A stretch of DNA of 64,000 nucleotides. Source: Ampullaceana balthica. Taxonomy: Eukaryota > Mollusca > Gastropoda > Lymnaeidae. Numbering within the stretch: position 1 is the stretch's first letter; each line of letters opens with the position of its first letter. Below the pieces are notes generated by a model that did not search any database, was not told where the DNA came from, and worked only from the letters and a program-made list of their open reading frames with translations. The stretch spans positions 143,441-207,440 of the forward strand of contig CALYLW010001367.1 of NCBI GenBank assembly GCA_944989445.1. Direction: 5' to 3'. The position numbers were made by a program, and so were the translations under genes. Below, one piece after another: positions 1-11,366 of the stretch.

Positions 1-1135
1 AAATCCTTTATGTTCGAGACGTAACTAAAAGAATGTTCATTATAATACGCAGCGCCAGACCATCCAGAAATACAAAATTGCAGTTGTGTCGTAAAACATG
101 TTTAATATAATGCGCACCGATCAGGAATATGTTTATAAAAGTCGTTGTCAATAAAATACGCACCTTATTGCGCGACAGAAAGTTTGTTCAATATAATACG
201 CACCGCGACGCTCTAGCCTAAAAAATAGCATGATGCATAGGAATAAATAAAATAATCTAAAATATCAATAATTTAATTACGGTAAATGCGATCGATCTGA
301 AATTTTGATACATTGTTTTTATTATCGGTACGAAACTGCCAGCAAAATTTCAGCTCGCTAGCTTACGAGCAGGTGGGTTAAAAATCGATCAAAAGTTTTG
401 GCGACAAGCAATCAAGCAATTAAGGGTGCAGACACCACGAGTTAATATAAAGGATTTAATTTAAAAAATCCGTAAAAAACCAAGTTTTTTACTATAAATC
501 CTTTATGTAGGAGACGTAACTAAAAGAATGATCATTATAATACACGGCGCAAGACAATCCAAAAATACAAAATGATTTTTTGTGTCGTAAACATGTTTAA
601 TATAATGAGCACCGATCAGGAATATGTTATAAACAGTATTCTCAATAAAATACGCACCTTATTGCGCGACAGAAAGGTTGTTCAATATAATACGCACCGC
701 GATGCTCTGACTCAAAAAATAGCTTTATACATAGGAATAAATAAAATAATCTAAAAAATCAATAATTTAATTACGGTACATGCGATCGATCCGAAATTTT
801 GATACATTGTTTTTATTTCCGGTACGAAACTGCCTGCAAAATTTCAGCTTGCTAGCTTACGAGCAAGTGGGTTAAAAATTTATCAAAAATTTTGGCGACA
901 AGCAAGCAAGCAATCAAGGGTGCAAGCAGACACCACGAGTTAATATAAAGGATTTAATTTTTAAAAAACGTAAAAAACCAAGTTTTTCACTATAAATCCT
1001 TTATTGTATGAGTCGTAACTAAAAGAATGTTCATTATAATACGCAGCGCAAGACCATCCAAAAATACAAATTTGTAGTTGTGTCGTAAAACATGTTTAAT
1101 ATAATGCGCACCGATCAGGAATATGTTTATAAAAA
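1..1135. repeat. Tandem repeat, unit about 495 bp, 2.3 copies
   Basis: Units start near 1, 494 and 992, each with an aaatcctttat start, then gtaactaaaagaatg and many TAATACGCACC-like words. The third copy breaks off near 1135. Fragments with the same words recur near 5450 and (the ttacggt/gatcgatctgaaattttgata part) near 54140 and inverted near 23900, so this is a dispersed family. No convincing coding capacity. Confidence 0.75.
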
Positions 1136-1557
1136 AAATCTAACATCTATAGATGGAAAATTCACGAAGGCTTGGCGCAAACGTTTTGTGATTTATAGAA
1201 TAACAACGAATCCTAATAAATTGACAGATTTGTGTTACATTGAGATGGAGCCGCACCCACCCCCAAACAACTATTTTCTTCTTCTTTTATTCTTAACAGG
1301 AAGATGCAGCTACTGAGCATGACGTTAAACAACACTTTATCGAGGGATTGGACTATTATTTATTTCTGTCACCATGGCAACGCACATTAAACTCTGACCC
1401 AAAAAGTAAAAACATCATCATACCATTTCGGACTTTTAAGCAAGAAATAGCTGTATCATATTTCGTAGATTTCTCAGTGTCGAATACCCTTAATAATGGC
1501 AAATGGAAATTCACATGGATTTCATTTGATAATATTGATCTGAATACTAAAAATTAA
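1136..1557 (+). other. Possible coding fragment of unknown gene (two exon-like pieces)
   Basis: Just after the tandem repeat an open stretch reads DGKFTKAWRKRFVIYR..., reminiscent of the start of a PH/PTB fold. A T-rich tract and cttaacag near 1299 then precede an 85-codon open stretch (EDAATEHDVKQHFIEGLDYY...) ending in TAA at 1555. No good donor joins the two pieces and no family is recognised. It could be a gene fragment captured by the repeat or chance. Confidence 0.22.
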
Positions 1558-2040
1558 ATAGCCAGCAAAATCAATATAAAAAAGAAAGAAATATAATCGC
1601 GTTTGCATAATCTAGATTAAACATTTTTCCGTCATAACACGTTCTTTGAAGGTAAAGATAAATCTGGGATAATTCGATAGAAAACAACTTAATATAAATC
1701 ACAAAACATGCAATTCAAGCAAAAGTGCAAGGGCAAATATTTATGGAGCAAAGATTACTTTTCCTTAACAAAAAAAAATAGGTTTGCTACAGATCAGGAT
1801 GCAACAGGGTAACTGCAATGAACACAAATTATACTTGTTTACAAATAGAAATTTAAAAACACATTACAATATTTTACAGCTAGACATAAAGAAAGTGTAA
1901 TTGTTTTTTAAAAAAAAACGTTAGAACTCAAAATTTTTTAGAGAGAGTTCTTGATTTTCTTAAAAAAAAATAAAATATATATGAATCAAGAAATGAACAA
2001 AAAAATTTACAATATATATGCAAACCATAAAATGTGTGTG
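1558..2040. other. AT-rich non-coding stretch, nothing recognised
   Basis: Poly-A runs and low-complexity AT sequence; no supported ORF, repeat or RNA. Confidence 0.6.
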
Positions 2041-2082
2041 TGTGTGAGTAAACGTGTTATGCTTGATGGCAGAGGAGCACTA

Positions 2083-2262
2083 GGGAGTACGTTGGGTGCA
2101 CACCAAGCTGGGTGAAACCATCACAAAGGGGAACAAAAAAAATGTATCTATCTCTAATTTGGCACTGGCAGACTCGGAGAAGGTCTGTGGGGTAAGTCGT
2201 GATGGGATGATACCCTGAGCACCCGCACTGGGTGACGCCAACCCTAGTTACGCTTCTGTTTT
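2083..2262. mobile_element. MITE-like repeat fragment
   Basis: GC-richer block ending ggtgacgccaaccctagtta followed by cgcttctg. The reverse complement begins like the CAGnnGCGTAACTAGGG ends of hAT-type MITEs widespread in invertebrates. The other terminus is not clear. Confidence 0.4.
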
Positions 2263-2384
2263 ATGGTAGTTTTAACTTATAGCCATTTATTTCAGAATAC
2301 TTGGATTGTTTGCTGCTTTGTAATGCAAGGGAGATTAAGTCTGGTCCAGTCATTTATCTCAAGGTCAGGATGCTGTTCAACTAT

Positions 2385-2515
2385 ACTAAGTGCATGTTCA
2401 AATTAACTTAGAGATTGTTCTAAGAAACTTAGAGATTGTTCAACTAGACTTAGATATTGTTCAAATAGATTTAGTGATTCGTCAAATAGACTAAGAGATT
2501 GTTCCACATGACTTG
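2385..2515 (+). repeat. Degenerate short tandem repeat (about 28 bp, agattgttcaa...)
   Basis: About four to five imperfect copies of a unit containing gagattgttcaa(c/a)tagactta. Confidence 0.6.
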
Positions 2516-2752
2516 GAAAATGGTTGATTCTTATAATTGAAGAGTGGTTAAATTTATGAGTTTTGTTACTTTTTTAAAAATTATTTACTTGACATAACTG
2601 AATACATGACTATTATACCTTCACAATTATTACCTCTCTGTTGGAATTGTAGATTAGGTTTTAATGCTTAAGTCACATACCGTTTCAGTAATACTTAGCA
2701 AAGTTTCTAAAAAGTATTAAAACCGAATAATACTAAACGATTCTTTGTTTTC

Positions 2753-3090
2753 TTGACTATTTTGGTCATACAAAATTTTTGTATTATCATATATTGGTCT
2801 ATAAAATGTTTGTTCTATCACATATTGTTCCTATCAAGTTTTGGTCCTATTAAATTTTGGTCCTATCAAATTTTGGTCCTATTAAATTTTGGTCCTATAA
2901 AATTTTGTACACAAAATTATATGTTGGTCTTATTAAATTTTGGTTACATCAAACTTTGTTCATATCAAATTTAGGTCCCATCTAATATCGGTCTAACAAA
3001 AGTTGGCCCTATCATATTTTGGTCCTATCATGTTTTGGCCATTTTAAATTGTAGTCCTATAAAATTATGGTTATAAAAATATCGGTCCTA
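2753..3090 (+). repeat. Degenerate 15-bp tandem repeat (ttggtcctatcaaat)
   Basis: About twenty imperfect copies of a 15-16 bp unit. The translated open frame across it is a repeat artefact. It lies just before the first exon of the model. Confidence 0.8.
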
Positions 3091-3203
3091 TTAAACCTTT
3101 TTTTTTACGGAAAAAAGATGATGAAAATTGTAACATTTCATGTAATTTCCAATAAATGAATTCAGTAAACATGAACAGAGAGTATTTTTTTAAATCTCTG
3201 TAG

Positions 3204-3247
3204 GGCACCGGTGGATTTGTGGATGAGGATGATCTGGATTGTTCAAG
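3204..3247 (+). CDS. TRPM: TRPM-like channel, exon 1 of model
   Basis: Acceptor tctctgtag, donor gtgggt. The exon enters in phase 0 and leaves in phase 2, giving GTGGFVDEDDLDC plus a split serine (AG|C) completed by exon 2. It is acidic N-terminal cytoplasmic sequence. Assignment rests on phase continuity with exon 2 rather than on a recognised motif; earlier exons are not seen and probably lie before the window. Confidence 0.65.
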
Positions 3248-3660
3248 GTGGGTAATTTTTTCAGCTAATTATTTTAATGAGATTTTTGCCATGACTTTTG
3301 AGCTATAAAACTTAAAATTTTTAAATGAACATCCTTTTTATCAAACATTTTTTGCCTTTAATTAAGCAAATCTAAGTAATTAAATTCCGTTTTTGAAAAA
3401 GTCAAATCCCTTTCAAGATCGATTGAATTGCCTTTTTTAAATAACTGATCTGTTAAAAAATACAATTTTCAACCACTTGGTGTCAGATATTTTTGTGGTA
3501 GTCCTTGTTTATGCACAGTATTGTGTCGCTAGTACATCAGACATTATTTAATCCTTTCAAATGACAAAATTCAGCAAATTTTTTAGATAAGTAATTTTTC
3601 ATTCATCCTTTTGTCATTCATTTAACACGCTTTCTTTTCTTTTTATTAAAAATATTTCAG

Positions 3661-3737
3661 CACTTATAAAATTCTAGATATCAGCAAAAAAGTTGAAGCA
3701 TTGCCCATTGAGGAAACAATTTTAAAAAGTCTTCACG
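3661..3737 (+). CDS. TRPM: TRPM-like channel, exon 2 of model
   Basis: Acceptor atatttcag, donor gtacac, phase 2 in and 1 out. It encodes TYKILDISKKVEALPIEET and a few more residues, an amphipathic stretch like the helical repeats of TRPM N-terminal homology regions. The final G joins exon 3 to make alanine. Confidence 0.72.
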
Positions 3738-4029
3738 GTACACTATATTTCTTTCTCTAATTCATTTTGATAAATGTTTTACTTCAGTTTTATTTACATT
3801 AATGTGGAAATAGTTCTTCAGAAATTGTTTTTTACAAATAAAATTGTATTTTTTAATTCCTTATTAAAAAAATTAAATTATCAAAATAATATTTTGTATT
3901 ATTTTTAAAAAAAATTATTCATGCATTAAAACTTATTTTTGATTTAAATGATAAATGGTTGCTGAGAGCATAATGAAACTGATGTATGAAGCGAAATGTT
4001 GTGGGTGACTGTGGGTGAACATGTGCGTC

Positions 4030-4860
4030 TTATAGTACATCAAGAAGCGCATGCGTGCTGGAGAAATCCTTACTGCATGGAAACAAAATCCCCTACTCCG
4101 TCCCTCTGAGGAATAGAAGAAATATATATATTGGTCAGTGTGTAGTGTCTGAGAATCGAAGAATGCGTTGAAATCTTCAGTGTCTCTTCGGTGTTACTTA
4201 GCGGCACACACCACACTTATCTCACCATCATGTCTACGCCACTAAAGGTATGTCTTTCCGTGTACTAGTTGCAATGTGGTATACAATTATGTGCAAACGT
4301 TTTTCTGCCACATACATTGGAGACACGTGGAGGCTACTTTCATGTCGTTCCTTGTAGCCAATTATGATTAATTATGCAAGACAAACGTTTTCCTGTCACC
4401 CGCCATTGCATTGGACACGACCATATGGGGATCGATGAACCCTCTGTCACCACCATTATCTCCCGCACAAACACACACGGCAGAGTCATTCTGGAGAATT
4501 GACTCATTTAAAAATATGGTACCCTCGCCCCAAATGGGATGACTGTGTTGCTCTCACTGACATATTTAAAATTCGCCACGCGGACCCTTCAACTGGCTGT
4601 ATAATCTCGTTACTATTCTCTTCCTCCCCTAGTTCTTTCTTGTTTTTGATAACACCGCCGCTAAGTTTTTATTTTATTTTGATTATTAATTTTAAGTTTT
4701 CTTTCTTTGTTTTGTCTATTAGTTTGCCGAGGAAGGATTTTTGACGAAACACTCGTTGTTTTATGACGTCCTCTAAGACCTATATATAGAATGTATAAAT
4801 AAAATATATTTTCACTCTAAAACCTGATGGAAGTCTCACCCATACTTGTTTACTGAATTT
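4030..4860 (+). mobile_element. Penelope-like element debris with hammerhead-like core
   Basis: At about 4725-4790 the sequence reads gccgaggaaggatttttgac followed by gaaacactcgttg, the same layout as the pLTR-like inverted repeat at 33814-34105 (GAGGAAGG, small stem-loop, GAAAC). An upstream ccgcc/gctaagttttt block is also shared between the two sites. An ATG with donor-like gtatgt near 4230 is out of phase with the channel gene. No transposase or RT remains. Confidence 0.4.
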
Positions 4861-4937
4861 GTAAGTGAATGTTTAATCAGTACATTTAAATTTGATATAT
4901 TTGTTATGTATATGTTATCTTATTTTTATGATTTAAG

Positions 4938-5062
4938 CTGCCAACAAAGGCGGTGCACTGGAAGCTGACCTGAAGATGATGTCATTGTTCCAATGTGTAC
5001 GATTCAATCAGTTGGTCCCAGCAGTGGAGTTATGGGACCTTTGGAGACTAGCCAAAGATAAT
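4938..5062 (+). CDS. TRPM: TRPM-like channel, exon 3 of model (N-terminal MHR helices)
   Basis: 125 nt, phase 1 in and 0 out, acceptor gatttaag, donor gtatgc. The peptide includes GGALEADLKMMSLFQCV and LVPAVELWDLWRLAKDN, helix pairs of the ankyrin-like kind that fill TRPM homology regions. The cytoplasmic N-terminus of this family mediates assembly and ligand sensing; which of these applies here cannot be read from sequence. Confidence 0.8.
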
Positions 5063-5984
5063 GTATGCAGCTAATCAATATTTGATAGCTCATGACGTGT
5101 ATAATCAATAATCAATCAATATTATCGACGTAAATCAATAGAATGTATGTAATGTGGTTTACATGGAAACATAAATTAACTGTTTTGCTGTGTCAGGTGA
5201 ATCGTCTTAAATTAATGCGTGACTATCAGATAGCATGAGTGGGTAGGAAGGATAGGAAAAGAAACATTTAATCTAAAACAAGAAATAAAAACTCGAATGA
5301 GTATGAAACGCTATTTCCAACAAGGAATTTCCAATTTTTTATCAAGGGAAATCATTCTAGATTACAATTAAAGTCAATTCAAATAAGTAATTCTGAAACT
5401 AAACACAATATGACGTCATATCCCCTCACGCTACATCACACCAAGAATGTGTCAATGTAATGCGCACCACACAACAATCTAACATAAGCATTCACAAAGC
5501 GGGAAAACTACATTAACTATCATTCTAGATTACATTAACAGTCATTTCAAATCAATAATTTTGAAACTAAACAAAACAATTTCTTTCAAAAATTGCTTCT
5601 AAAATTACTGTATATTCCAATTATTACTTCTCCAACATTTTCTAGATATTATTAGCTATTTTTTTTGCCTTTGTTTCAACCCGACAGCTGTTATGGTTGG
5701 CGAGAAATTGACAAAATACTGATATTTTTTCTTAAAAATTTTTTTTCTCCAGGAAATCCAGTAAACCTTTCGGTATTTTTTGGCCGTTGCACATCCTTGA
5801 AACCTCCTTAGCATATTTGCAAAAGGCCCGAACCCTCAATCTGATATGGTTCAGGAGGAGTTGCAGTGTCAAGCTTGACAGACATTTCGAATCTATAAAC
5901 GCAATGTTTCCAAGGGAAATTGCGTTAAAAACTGAAATTGAACATGAAAAAAAAGAGATTTTAAAATAAATAAATAAATAAATA
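5063..5984 (+). other. Intron sequence, no gene seen
   Basis: AT-rich. Near 5445-5475 it shares words with the 495-bp repeat (caatgtaatgcgcacc). A 60-codon open frame at 5787-5969 has no recognisable features. Confidence 0.6.
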
Positions 5985-7020
5985 TATATACTAGGGGCAA
6001 GAACCCGGCTTTTTCAGGGTCTAAAATAAGGTTTTCTGTAGAAGCGTACAAAACTGTTTATTCGCATCCTGTCGAGCTGATAATTTAATTTTTTTGCGTA
6101 TGTTATCATTGCGGGAGAGTACTCAACAACTTCCCAAAGTTTCATGCTCCTAAGTACACGGGAAATTGGATATTTAATGATGAGTCTGTTTTATATAGCT
6201 CATATTAGGAAAAAACCTACATTTGGGCCCAAGGCCCCTAGTGAGTGATATTTTTTTTCCAATGTTACCATCCCGCGAGGGTAGTCAAAAAACGTCCCAA
6301 AGTTTCATTATTCTACTTACACGGTAAGTTGGAGAATTATTGATGAGTCAGTTTTATATATGAAAAAAAAACTACACTCATTTCTCTGACCACCCAGTGA
6401 GTGATATTTTTTATTAATGTTTCGCCAGTTACCATTTTGGGAGGGTACATAACAACTTCCCAAAGTTTCATGCTTCTACCTACACAGGAATTTGGAGATT
6501 TAATGATGAGTCTGATTTATATAGCTTATTTAAGAAAAAAACTGCGTTTGAGCCCCCACCCGCCCCCCAGTTAGTGATAATGTTATACTATTTCGACTGT
6601 TACCATTGCGGGGGTACTCAACGTCTTTCCAAATTTTCATGCTTCTACCTACACGGGAATATGAGGAATTGGTATTGATTCAGTTTTATATAAGGAAAAA
6701 ATTTGTTTTGGGGCCCCCGGCCCCCGGCCACCCATGAGTGGAAATGTTTACATTCTTGTTCACTAATTATCGTCATAATATTGTATTCAGCAAGTTCCCA
6801 AAGTTTCATGCTTCTGCCTTCACGGGAAGTTGGAGAATTAGTGTTGAGTCAGTTTTAAATATAAGTAAAAAAAACTGCATCTGGGCCCCCGGCCCCAGTA
6901 AGTGATAATTTATATACTTTTTTTTACCTGTTACCAGAATTTTTTATTTTTATTTTTATATAGCTCATATAAAGAAAAAACTACATTTCTGGCCCCCGGC
7001 TCCCATTATGTTAAATATAT
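5985..7020. repeat. Tandem dispersed repeat R1, about 5 degenerate copies of about 230 bp
   Basis: Each copy has ttcccaaagtttcatgcttc, then tacctacacggg, gagaatt, gatgagtcagttttatat, agctcatat, and a block with gggcccccggcc. The same family recurs at 7690-7930, 22846-24640, 34985-36687, 37297-37360 and about 48000-48330. Its nature is unknown; nothing in it is coding. Confidence 0.75.
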
Positions 7021-7689
7021 GGAACGAAACCTCTTTAAAGAACCTTTCCCATTTAATATATAAAGATTAATGTTTATTTCAGGTGTGTATGGGGTTTATT
7101 TGTTTTAAAGAAACGTTTGAAAACGCAAGGTTTGAGCTTAAAATTTACCCTGCTGGTTTAGTTTAAGTTATGCAAAAAGAATAAACACAGTTGCTAAGCT
7201 ATAGTGTTTATGCCACCCAGGAATGGACGATATTATTGACTCCCACCCTCACCAATAAAAGGAGAAAGCTTGATGGAACGAATGGACAAAATACACATAG
7301 AAAATACATAAAAGAAACAGTGTAAAGTAAAAAAGATGTAATTTGCAAACAAATTTTTAAAAAAATATATACTTAATCTTGTTATAGGCGCAACATTAAC
7401 AAACATAAAAATAAACCGTTTCATAACATTTATTTCACAACAAACAAAAAAAACACTCACTGATTCACACACGTGAACACACATACTTAAATACACACAC
7501 ACACACACACATATCGGGATATTAACATTAAAAAAATTACATAAAAATAACCACTGCTCTTTTTACTTTGTTTCCTATTTACAAATTAATATGAACTCAA
7601 ACTATGACGTAACGTCACATTATTTTATGGCAATAAATGCCTTCTTGTTAATCTTGACACCAACATGTTTACTATTTTACGTCTTAACT
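7021..7689. other. Intron sequence with short (AC)n tract
   Basis: AT-rich; an (AC)n microsatellite at about 7493-7512. No gene seen; the antisense open frame over it is driven by the microsatellite. Confidence 0.6.
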
Positions 7690-8160
7690 TTCAATAATTT
7701 TTATTTTATATAGCTCATATAAGGAAAAACTAAATTTTCGGCCCCCGGCCACCAGTATCTTATATATATATATATATGGAACGAAACCTGTTTAATAAGC
7801 TTTCCGGTATAATTTTGTGTACGTGTACCAAATTTCACATTATTTGGTTGTTTGGATCTTGAGTTATAAGGGAACAGACAGACGACGGACAGACAACAAA
7901 TTATGCGTCTTATATGTATATAGATTTTATATATATACTAGCGTATCACCCGTCAAAAATGACGGCAGTTTTCAGTTGAAATCTATTTATTTTGAAAAAA
8001 TGTACTTTTTATAAGGGCGCCTACGGCGCTGACCTTTTTCAAAAGCCCAACTAACTTGTCCTTGTTTGATTAATATGAAATATTGAACTTTCTGAAATAT
8101 ACACAAAGTATTTTATAATAGGGGTTGTAGGGCGCCTACGGCGCCCCCTTTGTTTTTATT
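7690..8160. repeat. R1 copy followed by GC-palindrome repeat
   Basis: 7690-7790 is one more R1 unit. 7790-7930 carries accaaatttcacattattt and a gacagacgacggacagac block. Around 8010-8035 and 8125-8150 are palindromes of the form ggcgcctacggcgc. Similar GC palindromes border repeats at 25460-25490 and 35000. Confidence 0.5.
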
Positions 8161-8388
8161 TTATTTTATAATTAACCATAATCAAATCCTCTTTTTACAT
8201 TGTTCCCTTTTCCAAAATTAAAATATGAGCTAAAACAATGGCATCATACAATATTTTTTTACATCGCATCTTTAATTTGCACACCTTTTGATGCATTGGT
8301 GCAGTAATTTGGTGCGCTGCTTTATAAACTTAGTAGCGTCACGGACAGACACTTCAGACGTGACATTGCAAATTAAATTGTTTAATAA

Positions 8389-8709
8389 TAGGGCTTCGGA
8401 AATTAACGATTCGTTAATCGATTGATCGTTAAAATATTTAACGGAATAAATTGAATGAAATCGATTTAAATTTAAGCAAAATTGTATATTATTTTTGCAA
8501 TACATTTTTTTTTACTTACACACTTTCCCCTCGAATTATTATTATTTATTTAGACGTGGAATTACCACGACTTAACAAATTCCGCGAAATAATGAATCGC
8601 GACTTAACGGGATCTATATCTGCGTTATACAAATATAAGTAATCGAAACAAATCGATCCGACGGTACCTGATTAGTGGAACAAAATAATCGTAATAAGTA
8701 CCAGCCCTA
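8389..8709. mobile_element. hAT-type MITE (321 bp) with TAGGGCT ends
   Basis: Begins tagggcttcgg and ends ccagcccta, so the outermost 7 bp are inverted. Inside each end are runs of ttaacgattcgttaatcg-like words, the same subterminal sequence as the hAT remnants at 20186-20850 and 46296-47012. Confidence 0.6.
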
Positions 8710-9188
8710 AAATATAAATATACTAGTGTATCTAAAATGACTGAAGATTTCAAAATAAATATATATCAGCTGAAATGTATGATTTTAGTATAGTTTTTGT
8801 AACTGTCCCTTTTGCCTGAGAGCCGTATAATATTAAATAATCAGAAAATGTAGAGAAAACGAGAGCAAAATTAAATCTGGTTTCCATATTGAAAAAATGT
8901 ATGCGAACGTTCGAAAAAAAATATTTTTGAGCAGTAGTTTTTTCAAGACTTTTGTTTTAGCTGTGCGCAAATAGCGTTACAAACGAACGGACATAGATAG
9001 TAAATTATATATATTGATTAGCAAAACTAATTCGCGTTAATTTGTTCTGGATAGCATCATATAACCTACTAAAATCTACATTCATTTTTAATTGTCACCG
9101 ATTAGCAATAACATTTTTTTTTCAAAGCTTGAAATCCTATATTTGTTAACGTGTGCTTCCTCCATCTTGTCCACATTTTCTTGTACAG
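8710..9188 (+). other. Intron sequence, nothing recognised
   Basis: AT-rich intron 3 sequence ending in the pyrimidine tract and acceptor of exon 4. Confidence 0.6.
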
Positions 9189-9302
9189 CCAGAGATGTCC
9201 AGTCAGGTTGCCAGGGAAGCACTCAGACTCAAACGCTACAAGTTTATGGAGTATCAGCTTGACAGTGGACTCGAGCTGTACATTTTAAAAGACATAATTC
9301 CA
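9189..9302 (+). CDS. TRPM: TRPM-like channel, exon 4 of model (N-terminal MHR helices)
   Basis: 114 nt, phase 0 to 0, acceptor ttgtacag, donor gtaatt. It encodes 38 residues starting PEMSSQVAREALRLKRYKF and ending LYILKDIIP. Helical and charged, consistent with the cytoplasmic homology region. The preceding 4.1-kb intron holds repeat debris. Confidence 0.8.
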
Positions 9303-9601
9303 GTAATTTTTCAATCTTGAATATAGAGTCTAATACCTTTTTCCCTTTCAACCTTTATGCTGGAGTGTTTTTTCACCTCTATTTATTGGTTAAATGAACT
9401 TAAAACTTTATTTATTTATTTTTTTAAATTATGACCATAGAATTTTATAATAATACACATTAAAAAAAAATTAATCTAAAATTGAATTTATACCAATAAT
9501 TTTTTTATCAGAGATTTGTAATATCTGTTAGTTATTCTCTTACTGAAAAATCCTAACTTAAGTATAATTTTTTCTTTTTCTTTAATCGATTTGTCAAATA
9601 G

Positions 9602-9737
9602 AAAACTGACAAAATGAAGAAAACAAAAAAAGAAGAGAAGATCGAAAAATTAGTGAAGAAGATGTGCATTTTCACAAAGACTTCTCAGGAAACAAAAGCG
9701 GACAAACAATTAACCAACATCACCACTGAAGTTGATG
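9602..9737 (+). CDS. TRPM: TRPM-like channel, exon 5 of model (lysine-rich linker)
   Basis: 136 nt, phase 0 in and 1 out, acceptor tcaaatag, donor gtacga. It opens with a lysine-rich segment (KTDKMKKTKKEEKIEKLVKK) and continues MCIFTKTSQETKADKQLTN. It looks like a flexible or coiled basic linker between helical repeats; a role in lipid or partner binding would be speculation. The last G completes an aspartate with exon 6. Confidence 0.75.
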
Positions 9738-9925
9738 GTACGAGACTCTAATGTGTTGCTTCCCTTGGCGGTAGCCGGGGTGTGTTGGCTAAATTAGCAC
9801 ACCATAGACGACACAGAAATAAACGCGAACAACCATACATACAAAGGGCAGCTGATTTATATTTTATATGTATTCACAAATGCTTCAGGTGGTGACATTT
9901 ATATTATTTTATGTACTTGTATGTA

Positions 9926-10204
9926 GGGGGCGCGGTGGTCGAGTGGCAGCGCGCTCGACTAGCGTACCGATGGTCACGGGCTCGAATCCATGTGAAGGTG
10001 GGGATTTGTTCCCGCCTAGGGCGTCTCTGAGTCCACCCAGCTCTTAGTGGGTACCCGACATCAGTTGGGGTAGTAAAGGCGGCTGGGCATTGTGCTAGCC
10101 ACACAATCCCCTCGTATGCCGTGGCTTTTGAAACTTGTGAACGCTGTTTCACTTGCCCCATAGGCCATTCATGGTCTGAGAGGGAACTTACTACTACTAC
10201 TACT
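9926..10204 (+). mobile_element. tRNA-derived SINE, (ACT)n tail
   Basis: The head has Pol III box A (tggtcgagtggcagcgcgct) and box B (gggctcgaatcc), in a Ser/Leu-tRNA-like layout. A conserved body follows, ending ttcacttgccccataggcc and a (tac)n tail. A second, more diverged copy with a different tail is at 21846-22115, and a body fragment sits near 57300-57390. Confidence 0.82.
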
Positions 10205-10327
10205 TGGTCGCACATTGGTAAAGGCATAGTAGATTTTAATATTTGAAAAAGAATGTAATTTTTTTCCATGGAAACCGGAAAAAAACATAATAACATAATT
10301 AATTTATTTATACCTGTCCTATATCTA

Positions 10328-11355
10328 ACAGTAGTCATCGGTTTATTGGTAACGGTATGTAACAGTAGCCTTTGGTTTATTGACAACAATATGTTACAGT
10401 AGCCTTTGGTTTATTGACAACAATATCAATAAGTAACCTTTGGTTTATTGACAACAATATCTAACAGTAACCTTTGGTTTATTGACAACAATATCTAACA
10501 GAGCCTTTGGTTTATTGACAACAATATCTAACAGTAGCCTTTGGTTTATTGACAACAATATCTAACAGTAGCCTTTGGTTTATTGACAACAATTTCTAAC
10601 AGTAGCCTTTTGTTTTATTGACAACAATATCTAACAGTAGTCTTTGGTTTATTGACAACAATAACTAACAGTAACCTTTGGTTTATTGACAACAATATCT
10701 AACAGTAGCCTTTGGTTTATTTACAACAATATCTAACAGTAGCCTTTGGTTTATTGATAACAATTTCTAACAGTAGCCTTTGGTTTTATTGACAACAATA
10801 TCTAACAGTAGTCTTTGGTTTATTGACAACAATAACTAACAGTAACCTTTGGTTTATTGACAACAATATCTAACAGTAGCCTTTGGTTTATTGACAACAA
10901 TATCTAACAGTAGCCTTTGGTTTATTGACAACAATTTCAAACAGTAGCCTTTGGTTTTATTGACAACAATATCTAACAGTAGTCTTTGGTTCATTGACAA
11001 CAATATCTAACAGTAACCTTTGGTTAATGGACAACAATATATAACAGTAGCCTTTGGTTTATTGACAACAATTTCAAACAGCAACCTTTGGTTTTATTGA
11101 CAACAATATCTAACAGTAGTCTTTGGTTTGTTGACAACAATATCTAACAGTAGTCTTTGGTTTGTTGACAACAATATCTAACAGTAACCTTTGGTTAATG
11201 GACAACAATTAATTAACAGTAGCCTTTGGTTTATTGAAAACAATATCTAACATTAGTCATCGGTTTATTGACAAACAGTATCTAACGGTAGCCATTTGTT
11301 TATTTACACCTGGGGATATCTAAAAGTAGCCATCGATCAATTGACACCTGGTGAT
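10328..11355 (+). repeat. 34-bp minisatellite, about 29 copies
   Basis: The unit contains cctttggtttattgacaaca and atatctaacagta. Copies are 85-100% alike, with higher-order blocks near 10600-10950 in which two- to three-unit groups recur. It lies in the intron between exons 5 and 6. Confidence 0.92.
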
Positions 11356-11366
11356 ATTTGGCATGG

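Noticed and set aside
4232..4249. ATGTCTACGCCACTAAAG followed by gtatgt as an alternative first exon
   Set aside because: It ends in phase 0 whereas exon 3 needs phase 1, and it lies in Penelope-like debris.
9926..10000. Functional tRNA gene
   Set aside because: Pol III boxes are present but the stems do not close and the sequence continues as a SINE body.
9904..10389. 161-codon antisense open frame
   Set aside because: Mostly the antisense of a tRNA-derived SINE.
10328..11355. CRISPR-like array
   Set aside because: 34-bp units are contiguous with no unique spacers; a minisatellite.
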